Shown: one piece after another, positions 39,789-47,023 of the stretch
Layout: each line of letters begins with the position of its first letter
Position numbering within the stretch: the stretch's first letter is position 1
NCBI GenBank assembly: GCA_034664125.1
Contig: JAXDIG010000023.1
Span: 67,240-131,239, forward strand
Direction: 5' to 3'
Source of the DNA: JACVRW01 sp034664125
Lineage (GTDB): Bacteria; Actinomycetota; Thermoleophilia; Solirubrobacterales; Thermoleophilaceae
DNA length: 64,000 bases
Made by a program: the position numbers and the translations under genes
Notes under the pieces: generated by a model
Databases searched by the model: none
What the model was told of the DNA's origin: nothing
The model's input: the letters and a program-made list of their open reading frames with translations, nothing else

Positions 39789-40388
39789 ATGGGAGCCACC
39801 TCCGAGCAGCGCGACGGCCGGACCGTCCGGGCCGAGCGGACGCGCCAGGCTCTTGTCGACTCGCTCCTGGGGTTGCTCGACGAAGGGCTCCTGACGCCGA
39901 CCGCCGCGGCGATCGCCGCGCGCGCGGGCGTCTCCGAGCGCTCGGTGTTCCAGCACTTCCCCGATCGCGAGGGGCTCTTCGAGGCCGTGGCGCGCGAGCA
40001 GTACGAGCGGGTGGTGCCCACGCTCCGCCCGATCGACTCGAGCATGCCGCTGCCGGACCGGATCGACCAGTTCGTCCAGCAGCGCGCCCGCCTCTACGAG
40101 CTGATCGGCGGCGTGCGCCGCGCGGCCCTGCTGATCGAGCACGAGTCGTCGTCGGTTGCGGGCTGGCTCGTCACCGCCCGCCAGGCCAAGGCCGCCGAGG
40201 CGGAACGCGTCTTCCGCCGCGAGCTGGACGCCATCCCGGCTGACGAGCGCGAGCCCTTGCGTGCCGCGCTGATCGCGCTCTGCTCCTGGGCGGCGTGGGA
40301 CGGCTGGCGCACCCACCAGCGGCTCAGCGTCGCCCGCTCCCGCGGCGCGCTCGCCGCCGGCATCGCCGCCCTACTCGGCCAGCGCTGA
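39789..40388 (+). CDS. TetR-family transcriptional regulator
   Basis: A 199-residue TetR-type regulator. The DNA-binding helix-turn-helix is TAAAIAARAGVSERSVFQHF (about residues 38-57), followed by PDREGLFEAVA. The C-terminal domain is ligand-binding and not assignable. No coding gene is divergently adjacent; the nearest divergent transcript is the candidate small RNA, about 70 bases upstream, which could be a target. It converges with the HAD gene, and the two coding regions overlap by 18 bases at their 3' ends. Confidence 0.9.
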   Translation: MGATSEQRDGRTVRAERTRQALVDSLLGLLDEGLLTPTAAAIAARAGVSERSVFQHFPDREGLFEAVAREQYERVVPTLRPIDSSMPLPDRIDQFVQQRARLYELIGGVRRAALLIEHESSSVAGWLVTARQAKAAEAERVFRRELDAIPADEREPLRAALIALCSWAAWDGWRTHQRLSVARSRGALAAGIAALLGQR

Positions 40389-40997
40389 CCGAAGCTCCGC
40401 GATCGCCTGGTCGGCGTGGTCGAAGCGCACGGCCGTCATCCCGAGCGCGCGGGCGGCCTCGCAGTTCAGCTCGATGTCGTCGACGAACAGGCACTCCTCG
40501 GCGCGCAGGCCGCCTCCGAGCCGCTCCAGCGTGAGCTGGTAGATGCCGGGCTCGGGCTTGCGCATGCCGACGAACGCGGAGTCGACCACTACCTCGAAGA
40601 TCTCGTCGAGCTCGGGCAGCTTGGCTCGCCAGAGCGGCTCCCACTCGCGCACGTTGTTCGTCAGCAGCGCGGTGCGCAGCCCGCGACGGCGCAGCTCGCC
40701 GACGAAGCCGATCATCGGCGCGTTCGGCTCGATGCGCTCGAAGTACAGCTCGCGCAGGCGGGCCATGTCGAAGCCGTCGTGCAGCTGCTCGGCCAGCCGG
40801 CGCGCGAACTCCTGCTCCGTGATGTCCCCGCGCTCGAGGGAGTGAAGCGGGTGGTCGCCGTAGACCTCGGCGGCCGCCTGCATCCCGCGGCCGAGGTCCT
40901 CGAGCGAGATCGGTGCCTCTTCCTGGTAGGCAAGGAACCCGGCTGCGAGCGGGGTCGTCAGCACCCCGCCGAAGTCGCTGATCAGAGCTCGGATCAC
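40371..40997 (-). CDS. HAD-family hydrolase
   Basis: A 208-residue haloacid dehalogenase-type hydrolase. Motif I is DFGGVL (residues 8-13), in which the second Asp of D-x-D is Gly, as in some HAD-IA phosphatase/epoxide-hydrolase-N-terminal relatives. Motif II is in LLTNNVREW, and motifs III/IV are in RKPEPGIYQL and FVDDIELNC. The GTG start overlaps the previous gene (GTGA). It is the last gene of an operon with fxsA and an unknown gene. Substrate unknown. Confidence 0.85.
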   Translation of the reverse strand: MIRALISDFGGVLTTPLAAGFLAYQEEAPISLEDLGRGMQAAAEVYGDHPLHSLERGDITEQEFARRLAEQLHDGFDMARLRELYFERIEPNAPMIGFVGELRRRGLRTALLTNNVREWEPLWRAKLPELDEIFEVVVDSAFVGMRKPEPGIYQLTLERLGGGLRAEECLFVDDIELNCEAARALGMTAVRFDHADQAIAELRSALAE

Positions 40998-41701
40998 GCC
41001 GCGACGGGCGGGATGACTCGCACCATCAGCTCGTAGGCCCCGATGCCCTCGCGCCCGTCGAGGCGCCAGCGGAACACGGCCGTGTGCACCTGGATCGCGT
41101 CCAGCTCGAAAGTCGATCCGGCGATCACCTGCCCGGAGCCGCGGCGCGGGAACTCCTCGCCGGGGAGCCACAGCTCGAGGCCGGCGCTGCGCTGGCGCCC
41201 GCCCCCGTCGTACACGGTCGAGATGCGCGCCTCCTCGACCTGGTGCAGCTCGCCGTCGAGGAAGAGCCCGGCACGCACCTCCTCGTCCCCGTGCCCGGGC
41301 GCGTCGCGCGCGCGCCTGGCCAGCGCCAGCAGGCCGTTGCCCTCGTCGACGAGGGCGGAGATGCTGCGCAGCGCCTGGAGCTCCTCCCAGCGCGGAGCTA
41401 TCGAGGTGACGGAGAACGTCCCGAGGCAGTCGACCTTCGTTCCGTCCACCTGGCCGCTGACCCTGCAGATACGGGCGGTGACGCCTTCCAGGTCCACCTC
41501 GGAGCTGACCGGTTCGAGGCTCAGCGACATGCGGTCGGCCAGCTCTGCGCGCCAGCCGTCGCCGTCCTCGGTGACCTGGGGACCGTCCGCGTGGACCGCC
41601 GGCTGGCGTCCGTGGAAAAGCAGCGTCGCGCCCGATCGCGCCGTGCCGTAGAGGTCGCGGTCGGGGTCGAAGAACGAGAACGCGAACGCCTCGACGCTCA
41701 C
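40994..41701 (-). CDS. conserved-looking protein of unknown function
   Basis: A 235-residue soluble protein predicted to be beta-rich, with no recognised domain. Distinctive segments are AFSFFDPDRDLYGTARSG near the N terminus and STFELDAIQVHTAVFRWRLD near the C terminus. The shape recalls lipid-binding/tocopherol-cyclase-like beta barrels, but that is only a guess. The GTG start overlaps the fxsA stop and its own stop overlaps the HAD start, both as GTGA, so it is translationally coupled in the middle of a three-gene operon. Confidence 0.65.
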   Translation of the reverse strand: MSVEAFAFSFFDPDRDLYGTARSGATLLFHGRQPAVHADGPQVTEDGDGWRAELADRMSLSLEPVSSEVDLEGVTARICRVSGQVDGTKVDCLGTFSVTSIAPRWEELQALRSISALVDEGNGLLALARRARDAPGHGDEEVRAGLFLDGELHQVEEARISTVYDGGGRQRSAGLELWLPGEEFPRRGSGQVIAGSTFELDAIQVHTAVFRWRLDGREGIGAYELMVRVIPPVAA

Positions 41702-42147
41702 CGCTCGAGCCGCCTGGAGGGCGCGTCGTACTCGGTGGCGGTGCCCTCGACGTCGTAGGGCTCGGGGGTGTTGCCGACCGCCACGCGTCGCCCAAGGCGG
41801 CGCGCAACCAGCCGGCGGATCACCGCCCGCGTGGGGGGAATGAGCAGCAGCGCGCCAAATATGTCCGTGATGAAGCCCGGTGTGATCAGGAACGCGCCGC
41901 CGAAGACGATGAGCACCCCGTCGAGCACCTCGCGGTGCGGCATCCGGCCCTGTGCAAGGACCTCGTTGAAGCGCCGCCAGACGGCGCGACCCTGCGACCT
42001 GAACAGCAGCGTTCCGATCACCGAGTCCGCAAGCAGCAGAGCAACGGTCCCGTACCACTGCAGCCAGGGGCCGACGACCTCGAGGATCACATAGAGCTCT
42101 GCGAGCGGGAGCAGTATGAAAACTGCGAGCAGTGCCAGCAGCGGCAT
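41698..42147 (-). CDS. fxsA: FxsA-family membrane protein
   Basis: A 149-residue inner membrane protein of the FxsA family, which in E. coli affects phage T7 exclusion in F-plasmid strains. Hydrophobic helices lie at residues 2-24, 28-48 and 75-105. The family hallmark GAFLITPGFITDIFGALLLI is present about residues 85-105. The C-terminal 40 residues are hydrophilic and basic. It leads a minus-strand operon from a promoter shared with the divergent SufT-like gene (29 bases between starts). General cellular function of FxsA proteins is unknown. Confidence 0.9.
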   Translation of the reverse strand: MPLLALLAVFILLPLAELYVILEVVGPWLQWYGTVALLLADSVIGTLLFRSQGRAVWRRFNEVLAQGRMPHREVLDGVLIVFGGAFLITPGFITDIFGALLLIPPTRAVIRRLVARRLGRRVAVGNTPEPYDVEGTATEYDAPSRRLER

Positions 42148-42156
42148 GGCTGCCTG

Positions 42157-42169
42157 ACAGTACTAACCT
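42157..42169. promoter_or_regulatory. divergent overlapping promoters for fxsA and the sufT-like gene
   Basis: Between the fxsA start (42147, minus) and the ATG at 42177 lie only 29 bases. Leftward, TACTGT (42162-42157) ends 9 nt before the fxsA ATG; rightward, TAACCT (42164-42169) ends 7 nt before ATG 42177. Both transcripts would be leaderless, with back-to-back -10 boxes. Confidence 0.5.
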
Positions 42170-42176
42170 TGGATGC

Positions 42177-42473
42177 ATGCCGACCGTCGACGATGTCCAG
42201 GATGCCCTTACAAACGTGATCGACCCCGAGCTCGGGCTCGACTTCGTGGAGCTGGGGCTGATCTACACCGTGGAGGTCGAGGGCGGGGACGTGTTCGTCA
42301 CCTTCACGCTCACCTCGCCCGGCTGTCCGATCGGGCCGCAGGTTTCCGAGCAGATCGAGGAGTTCGTGAGCGAGCTGGATGGCGTCACGGCCGTGCATTC
42401 GAAGATGACGTTCACCCCCGCGTGGACGCCCGAGCTGATGAGCGAGGAAGCCAAGTTCGCTCTCGGCTACTGA
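42177..42473 (+). CDS. MIP18/SufT-type iron-sulfur assembly factor
   Basis: A 98-residue MIP18-family (DUF59) protein, related to SufT and PaaD, which help deliver iron-sulfur clusters. The signature motif DPELGLDFVELGLIY (residues 17-31) and the conserved Cys in SPGCPIGP (about residue 56) are present. It is stand-alone, not fused to a SUF operon; the SUF genes of this genome lie at the right end of the window. The ATG at 42177 gives the family start; an out-of-frame ATG at 42173 is not used. Confidence 0.9.
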   Translation: MPTVDDVQDALTNVIDPELGLDFVELGLIYTVEVEGGDVFVTFTLTSPGCPIGPQVSEQIEEFVSELDGVTAVHSKMTFTPAWTPELMSEEAKFALGY

Positions 42474-42535
42474 GCGCTTCAGCGCAGCGCTCCACCTGCC
42501 GATAGACCTCACGAGCGATCGCGCCGGAGGCGTTG

Positions 42536-43582
42536 TTGGCAACCCCGCACCAGGGCAGTTTCGAGGTTGACGAGGAGCGCCTGCTGGCCGGGAAGCTGGC
42601 CGGCGTGCTGTTCCTGACCGCGAGCGTGTCCATCGTTCTCCAGCTGTTCCTGCCGGGGGTCGAGGACAGCCACTGGCTGTGGGTGGTGAGCCTCTCCGCC
42701 ATCTGCGTGGCGTGGGCGGCGTTCTGCCTGACGCTGGCGCGGCCGGAGGAACACGGCGCCTGGTTCTGGCATGTGCCGGCGACGCTTGCCATCCCGCTGA
42801 TGGCCGGGCTGATGGCCGCGACCGGCGGCGCGGAGTCGCCGGCGCGCTTCTACGTCTTCTTCCTGCTCTTCTACGCCTGCTACTTCTTTCCGCGACGCTA
42901 CGCGCGCCTCTACGTCGGCGGCTGCGTGGGCGTGGCGCTGACGCCGCTCGCGTACGACGGCACCGCCGTCCCGGGAGGCTACGTGAGCGAGCTGATCGTG
43001 CTGTGCGCCGCCTACATCACGCTGGGCTGGCTGATCGTGGCCGGCAAGGGGATCATGGTCGACCTGCGCGAGCAAGCGCGCTCGCTGTCGCTGCAGGATG
43101 CGCTCACCGAGCTGCCCAACCGCCGCGCGCTGCTCGAGTGGCTGGAGCGTCACACCGGGGCCGGCGCCCAGGTGGGGATGATCCTGGCCGACCTCGACGG
43201 CTTCAAGGACGTGAACACGGTCCACGGCTACCCCGCGGGAGATGCCGTGCTGCGCGAAACCGCACGCACGCTGCAGTCCTGCGTGCGCACCGGCGACTTC
43301 GTCGCGCGGCTCGGCGGTGACGAGTTCGCGGTGCTCACCCTGCGGACGGGCGCCGACGCGATGGAAACCCTCTCCGACCGGGTGCTGGAGGCCGTGCGAT
43401 CGATGCCGCGGGGCGCGACCGTCGACGTGGAGCTGACCGTGAGCGTGGGCTGGGCGCTCTACCCGGACGATGCCAAGACGATCGACGAACTGGTGGCCGC
43501 GGCCGACTTCTGCGTGCGCGGCGCCAAGCTGACCGGCAAGGACCGGGCGCTCTCGGCCGTCGACTGGGTGCCCGCCGCCTAG
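42536..43582 (+). CDS. membrane diguanylate cyclase (GGDEF)
   Basis: A 348-residue protein that should make c-di-GMP. The N-terminal half has about six transmembrane helices (residues 20-165). The GGDEF domain starts with DALTELPNRRALL, and the catalytic motif R-L-G-G-D-E-F is at about 258-264, intact. The product-inhibition site R-x-x-D (R251, D254), 5 residues before GGDEF, is present, so feedback control is expected. The TTG at 42536 was chosen because GGAGG lies 5 nt upstream; TTG 42533 is possible. Confidence 0.9.
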   Translation: MATPHQGSFEVDEERLLAGKLAGVLFLTASVSIVLQLFLPGVEDSHWLWVVSLSAICVAWAAFCLTLARPEEHGAWFWHVPATLAIPLMAGLMAATGGAESPARFYVFFLLFYACYFFPRRYARLYVGGCVGVALTPLAYDGTAVPGGYVSELIVLCAAYITLGWLIVAGKGIMVDLREQARSLSLQDALTELPNRRALLEWLERHTGAGAQVGMILADLDGFKDVNTVHGYPAGDAVLRETARTLQSCVRTGDFVARLGGDEFAVLTLRTGADAMETLSDRVLEAVRSMPRGATVDVELTVSVGWALYPDDAKTIDELVAAADFCVRGAKLTGKDRALSAVDWVPAA

Positions 43583-43598
43583 GCGGGCCGAGCGAGAG

Positions 43599-43618
43599 AC
43601 GCCTAGCCTCTTAGGCGT
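43599..43618 (+). promoter_or_regulatory. palindrome over a leaderless promoter
   Basis: ACGCCTA (43599-43605) and TAGGCGT (43612-43618) form a perfect 7-bp inverted repeat with a 6-nt centre. It spans the TAGCCT -10 box (43604-43609, 7 nt before GTG 43617) and the start codon itself, so it could be an operator or an RNA hairpin at the ribosome entry site. Confidence 0.5.
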
Positions 43619-44396
43619 GCGCCCGCTCCGCGTCCTATACGACTGCTTCCCCGGCGATCCGGCCCTCGATACGGCGGTGTCGCGCGCGACGATGCGGCTG
43701 GTTGCGGCGGGCGAGCTGCCCGAGACGCTGCGGCTGGCTCGTCCCGCGGCGGTCGTGGCGTTCGCCAAGCGCGACGCGCTGGCTCCCGGCTTCCCCGAGG
43801 CCGTGGCGGCGGCCCGGGCCGCCGGCTTCGGGTCGGTGGTGCGGCTGGCGGGCGGGCGCGCCGCCGTCTTCCACCAGGACACGCTGGAGATCGCGCATGC
43901 CCTTTCCGATCCCGACCCGCGCAGCGGAATCCACACTCGCTTCGAGGCGGCCGCCGAGCTGATCGCGCGCGCCCTGCGCCGGCTGGCGGTCGACGCGCGC
44001 GTGGGGGAGGTGCCCGGCGAGTACTGCGCCGGGCGCTTCAGCGTGAACGCGGGCGGCGAGCGCAAGCTGGCCGGCATCGGCCAGCGCGTCATCTCAGGCG
44101 GCGCCCACGTGGGGACGGTGATCGTGGTGGACGACGCGGCCGCGGTGCGGCGGGTGCTCGGCCCGGTCTACGCGGCGCTGGAGCTCGACTGGGAGCCCGC
44201 GACGGTGGGCGCGGTGGCCGAGGAGGCGCCCGGCGTTGGCTGGGAGTCGGTCCGCGACGCGCTGCTCAGCGAGTACGCCGGACGTTTTCGGCTAGCCGAG
44301 GACGTTTTGGACGCCGAAACGCTCGCCCTGGCGCGGACGCTGGCGGCAGAACACCGGCCGCTCGAGCCCGCAAGCGTCGGCGAAAAGCAGCAATAG
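43617..44396 (+). CDS. lipoate-protein ligase A-like protein
   Basis: A 259-residue member of the biotin/lipoate protein ligase superfamily (LplA/LipM type). The family pattern is seen in VRLAGGRAAVFHQDTLEIA (about residues 79-97, matching R-R-x-x-G-G-G-A-x-x-H), and in RKLAGIGQRV, which holds the catalytic Lys. It could attach lipoyl or octanoyl groups to E2 domains, or be an acyl transferase of related specificity. A GTG start follows a TAGCCT box by 7 nt. Convergent with the alpha/beta hydrolase; the gap holds a palindromic repeat. Confidence 0.85.
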   Translation: MRPLRVLYDCFPGDPALDTAVSRATMRLVAAGELPETLRLARPAAVVAFAKRDALAPGFPEAVAAARAAGFGSVVRLAGGRAAVFHQDTLEIAHALSDPDPRSGIHTRFEAAAELIARALRRLAVDARVGEVPGEYCAGRFSVNAGGERKLAGIGQRVISGGAHVGTVIVVDDAAAVRRVLGPVYAALELDWEPATVGAVAEEAPGVGWESVRDALLSEYAGRFRLAEDVLDAETLALARTLAAEHRPLEPASVGEKQQ

Positions 44397-44401
44397 AGGG
44401 T

Positions 44402-44460
44402 CGCCCGAAGCGAGTGTGGTCGAGTTTTCCAGTCATATTGTCCGGAAAGCTCGACCACAC
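44402..44460. repeat. palindromic intergenic repeat, copy 1
   Basis: In the gap between convergent genes (44397-44499). A 17-bp stem with one G-T pair (44414-44430 with 44444-44460) encloses a 13-nt loop containing GTCATAT (44432-44438). The order CGCCCGA, GAGTGTGG, 12 nt, GTCATAT, 16 nt, CCACAC recurs exactly, inverted, at 61653-61740. Confidence 0.7.
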
Positions 44461-44499
44461 GCTCCGCCAAGGCGGTGGCGGCACCCTTGGTTGCCGCTG

Positions 44500-45402
44500 T
44501 TAGCGCGGCTGGGGCGCCGCCCGCGCCGGCGCCGCGCGCCGCGCGTTTTCGGCCACCGCGTCGACCAGCTGCGGCCACACCTCGCGCGGCAGGTCGTGCC
44601 CCATGCCGGGGATCGCGATCAGGCGGGCGTCGGGAATCGCCCGGGCGGTGGCGCGACCACCGCGGAAGGGCACCAGCGGGTCGCTGCGGCCGTGGATGAC
44701 GGTGGCCGGCACCTGCACGGAGCGCAGCTGCGCGGTGCGGTCGCCGGAGGCCAGGATCGCCGCCAGCTGGCGGCCCGTTCCGGCCGCGTGGTGTCCGCGC
44801 TCGTAGGTCGCGGCGGCCAGCTCGCGGATGCGTTCGTCCTGGAGCGGGAAGCCCTTCGACCCGATCAGCCGGAAGATGCGCACGAAGCGCTCGATGTAGG
44901 CCTGCTTCTCCTCGGGGGCGCGGCGCATCAGCACGCCCCACACGCGCAGCTTGGGCCGCCCCGCCCGGCGCTCGCCGGTGGTGGACATGATCGACGTGAG
45001 CGAGAGCACCCGCTCCGGCAGCTTGATCGCCATCGTCTGGGCGATCATCCCGCCCATCGAGGCGCCCACCACGTGGGCCGCGTCGATGCCGAGCGCCTCG
45101 AGCAGCCCGAAGGCGTCGTCGGCCATGTCCTCGAGCAGGTACGGCGCGTCCACGCTGAGCCCCATCATCGCCCGCCGGACGTCCGGCACCGGCGCGTCGA
45201 TCTTGGTCGAGTGGCCCGAGTCGCGGTTGTCGAAGCGAATCACGTAGAAGCCGCGCTCCGCGAGCTGCTCGCACAGCTCGGTGTCCCAGTGGATCAGCTG
45301 CATTCCCAGGCCCATCACCAGCAGCAGCGGCGGGTTGGACGGGTCGCCGTTCGTCTCGTAGGCGATCTCGATGCCGTTGGCGCGTGCCGTTTCCTCGGCC
45401 AT
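44500..45402 (-). CDS. alpha/beta hydrolase
   Basis: A 300-residue alpha/beta hydrolase. The nucleophile elbow G-A-S-M-G-G is at about residue 116, the acid is in HGRSDPLVP, and the catalytic His is in IPGMGHDLP. The N-terminal region LLLVMGLGMQLIHWD resembles 3-oxoadipate enol-lactonase or aclacinomycin-methylesterase-like enzymes. Substrate unknown. The ATG is preceded by TAAGGT at 7 nt, which overlaps the stop codon of the upstream peptidase gene. The last residues are Ala/Pro/Arg-rich. Confidence 0.88.
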   Translation of the reverse strand: MAEETARANGIEIAYETNGDPSNPPLLLVMGLGMQLIHWDTELCEQLAERGFYVIRFDNRDSGHSTKIDAPVPDVRRAMMGLSVDAPYLLEDMADDAFGLLEALGIDAAHVVGASMGGMIAQTMAIKLPERVLSLTSIMSTTGERRAGRPKLRVWGVLMRRAPEEKQAYIERFVRIFRLIGSKGFPLQDERIRELAAATYERGHHAAGTGRQLAAILASGDRTAQLRSVQVPATVIHGRSDPLVPFRGGRATARAIPDARLIAIPGMGHDLPREVWPQLVDAVAENARRAAPARAAPQPR

Positions 45403-45409
45403 GCGGCAG

Positions 45410-45415
45410 ACCTTA
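45410..45415 (-). promoter_or_regulatory. -10 box (TAAGGT) of a leaderless promoter
   Basis: TAAGGT ends 7 nt before the ATG at 45402 (minus strand), with no Shine-Dalgarno. It includes the stop codon of the preceding peptidase gene. Confidence 0.45.
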
Positions 45416-46201
45416 CCGGCGCCGCATCCGCGCCTCCCGCCACTCCACGATCGACAGCGGCGTGGGCAGCTCGAGCTCCTCGCGCCCCGGCAGCGCGCGC
45501 GGCTTGAGCGCCGTCTCGACGGCCTGGCCCTGGGCTTCCTCGACCCAGTACGCCCCGGCGCCGCGCCGGGCGCTCACCGCCTCCACCAGCTCACGCCCGG
45601 CGAACAGCAGGCCCACGCCATCGTCCACGGCCCAGCCGGGCGGGACCGCCTCCGTGCGGATCGCCTCGTGGAAACAGGGGCGGCGGGCCGGCTCGGCGTC
45701 GTAGTGCACCGAGTTGCTGCCCGGCAGCAGGCCCAGCCCGCGGACCGGCCGCGGCGCTCCGAACGAGGTCGTCACCCCGGCGTCGAACCAGCACATCGAC
45801 CCGGCGCTGATGCCGCACATGACGATGCCGCGCTCCCAGGCCTCGCGCAGGATCGCGTCGACCCCGTGGGCCCGCCATACGGCCAGCAGGTTCAGCAGGC
45901 TCCCGCCGCCCACGTAGAGCACGTCCTGACCGAGCAGGACCGCGCGGACGTCGACCGGCTCCGAGCCGAGCCGGAACAGCGACAGGTGGGTGGGCTCGCA
46001 CGGCAGATGCCGGAAGGCGGCGTAGAAGCGGCGGATCTGCTCCTCGGCGTCGCCGCCGGCGGTGGGCAGCAGGCACACGCGCGGGTGCGGCGCGCGCGCG
46101 GCCTCGAGCACGTAGCGGTCGAGCGCCGGGTCGCCCGGCGGGCACGAGAACCCGCCGCCGCCCATCGCCACGATGCGGCGGCGCTCCGATTCGCTTGCCA
46201 C
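45413..46201 (-). CDS. S51 family peptidase (peptidase E-like), copy 1
   Basis: A 262-residue serine peptidase of family S51 (dipeptidase E/cyanophycinase superfamily). The catalytic Ser lies in the nucleophile elbow GISAGSMCWF, and the supporting motifs AMGGGGFS (N terminus) and YVGGGSLLNLLAVW are present. The GTG start follows the stop of the second S51 gene by 2 bases, so the pair is cotranscribed. Compared with its partner it has a longer C-terminal extension. Likely cytoplasmic, hydrolysing Asp-X dipeptides or related small peptides. Confidence 0.88.
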   Translation of the reverse strand: MASESERRRIVAMGGGGFSCPPGDPALDRYVLEAARAPHPRVCLLPTAGGDAEEQIRRFYAAFRHLPCEPTHLSLFRLGSEPVDVRAVLLGQDVLYVGGGSLLNLLAVWRAHGVDAILREAWERGIVMCGISAGSMCWFDAGVTTSFGAPRPVRGLGLLPGSNSVHYDAEPARRPCFHEAIRTEAVPPGWAVDDGVGLLFAGRELVEAVSARRGAGAYWVEEAQGQAVETALKPRALPGREELELPTPLSIVEWREARMRRR

Positions 46202-46203
46202 CC

Positions 46204-46938
46204 TCAGGCCGCCCGCACCACCGCGGGGGTAGCGCCCAGGTAGTCGGCGGGAAGCGGCCGGCGGCTGACCCGGCCCCCGGTCCGGCGCATCCGGTACGCC
46301 CGCGCGCCCGGCCGCGAGCTGACCACCCGAGTAAGCCGCTCGCCCTCGAAATGCAGCGCGGCGCCGTCCTCTACCGCGTAGCCCTCGGCCATGCCGGCGG
46401 CAAGCATGGTGCGGTAGGCGCGGCAGCGCTCGGGGTCGGCGTCGAAGTGGACGCAGTTGCTCCACGGCAGCAGGCCGAGCCCCGCGATCGCCTGGGGCGG
46501 CCCGTGGAACGCGGTCACCGCCTCGGCGAACCAGCACAGCGAGCCCGCGCTGAGCCCGCACAACACCACGCCGCTCTCCCAGGCACGCCGGAGGGTCACG
46601 TCGAGCCCGTGGGCGCGCCAGGTGCCGAGCAGGCTGACCACGCTGCCGCCGCCCACGTAGACGAGGTCGCTGGTCAGCAGTTGCTCGTGCACGTCGCCCG
46701 CCGACTGCTCGCGGCGGAACAGCGACACGTGCGACGGCTCGCAGCGGCCTGCCTCGAAGGCGCGGTAGAAGCGGACGATGTAGTGGTCGGCGTCGCCGCT
46801 GGCGGTCGGCAGGAAGCACACGCGCGGGCGTGCCTTGCCGGTGAGGGAGAGCACGTAGTCGTCGAGCAGCGTGTTGCCGCGCTCCATAGAGAAGCCGCCG
46901 CCGCCGAACGCCACGATCTGACGCCGCTCTCCTCGCAC
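46204..46938 (-). CDS. S51 family peptidase (peptidase E-like), copy 2
   Basis: A 244-residue S51 serine peptidase, paralogous to the downstream gene. Motifs FGGGGFS, YVGGGSVVSLLGTW and the nucleophile elbow GLSAGSLCWF align with it in order and spacing. The pair looks like a tandem duplication that has diverged. It starts with GTG 46938, which has a TACCTT box 6 nt upstream and no Shine-Dalgarno, and leads the two-gene operon. Confidence 0.88.
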   Translation of the reverse strand: MRGERRQIVAFGGGGFSMERGNTLLDDYVLSLTGKARPRVCFLPTASGDADHYIVRFYRAFEAGRCEPSHVSLFRREQSAGDVHEQLLTSDLVYVGGGSVVSLLGTWRAHGLDVTLRRAWESGVVLCGLSAGSLCWFAEAVTAFHGPPQAIAGLGLLPWSNCVHFDADPERCRAYRTMLAAGMAEGYAVEDGAALHFEGERLTRVVSSRPGARAYRMRRTGGRVSRRPLPADYLGATPAVVRAA

Positions 46939-46944
46939 CGACGC

Positions 46945-46950
46945 AAGGTA
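46945..46950 (-). promoter_or_regulatory. -10 box (TACCTT) of a leaderless promoter
   Basis: Read on the minus strand, TACCTT ends 6 nt before the GTG at 46938, with no Shine-Dalgarno. Confidence 0.45.
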
Positions 46951-47023
46951 GGCGCGGCCGCTTCGCCGGTCAACGAATTTGCGCCCTTTGGCGACGCGAC
47001 CTGGACCGGATGTCGAAGCGGCC

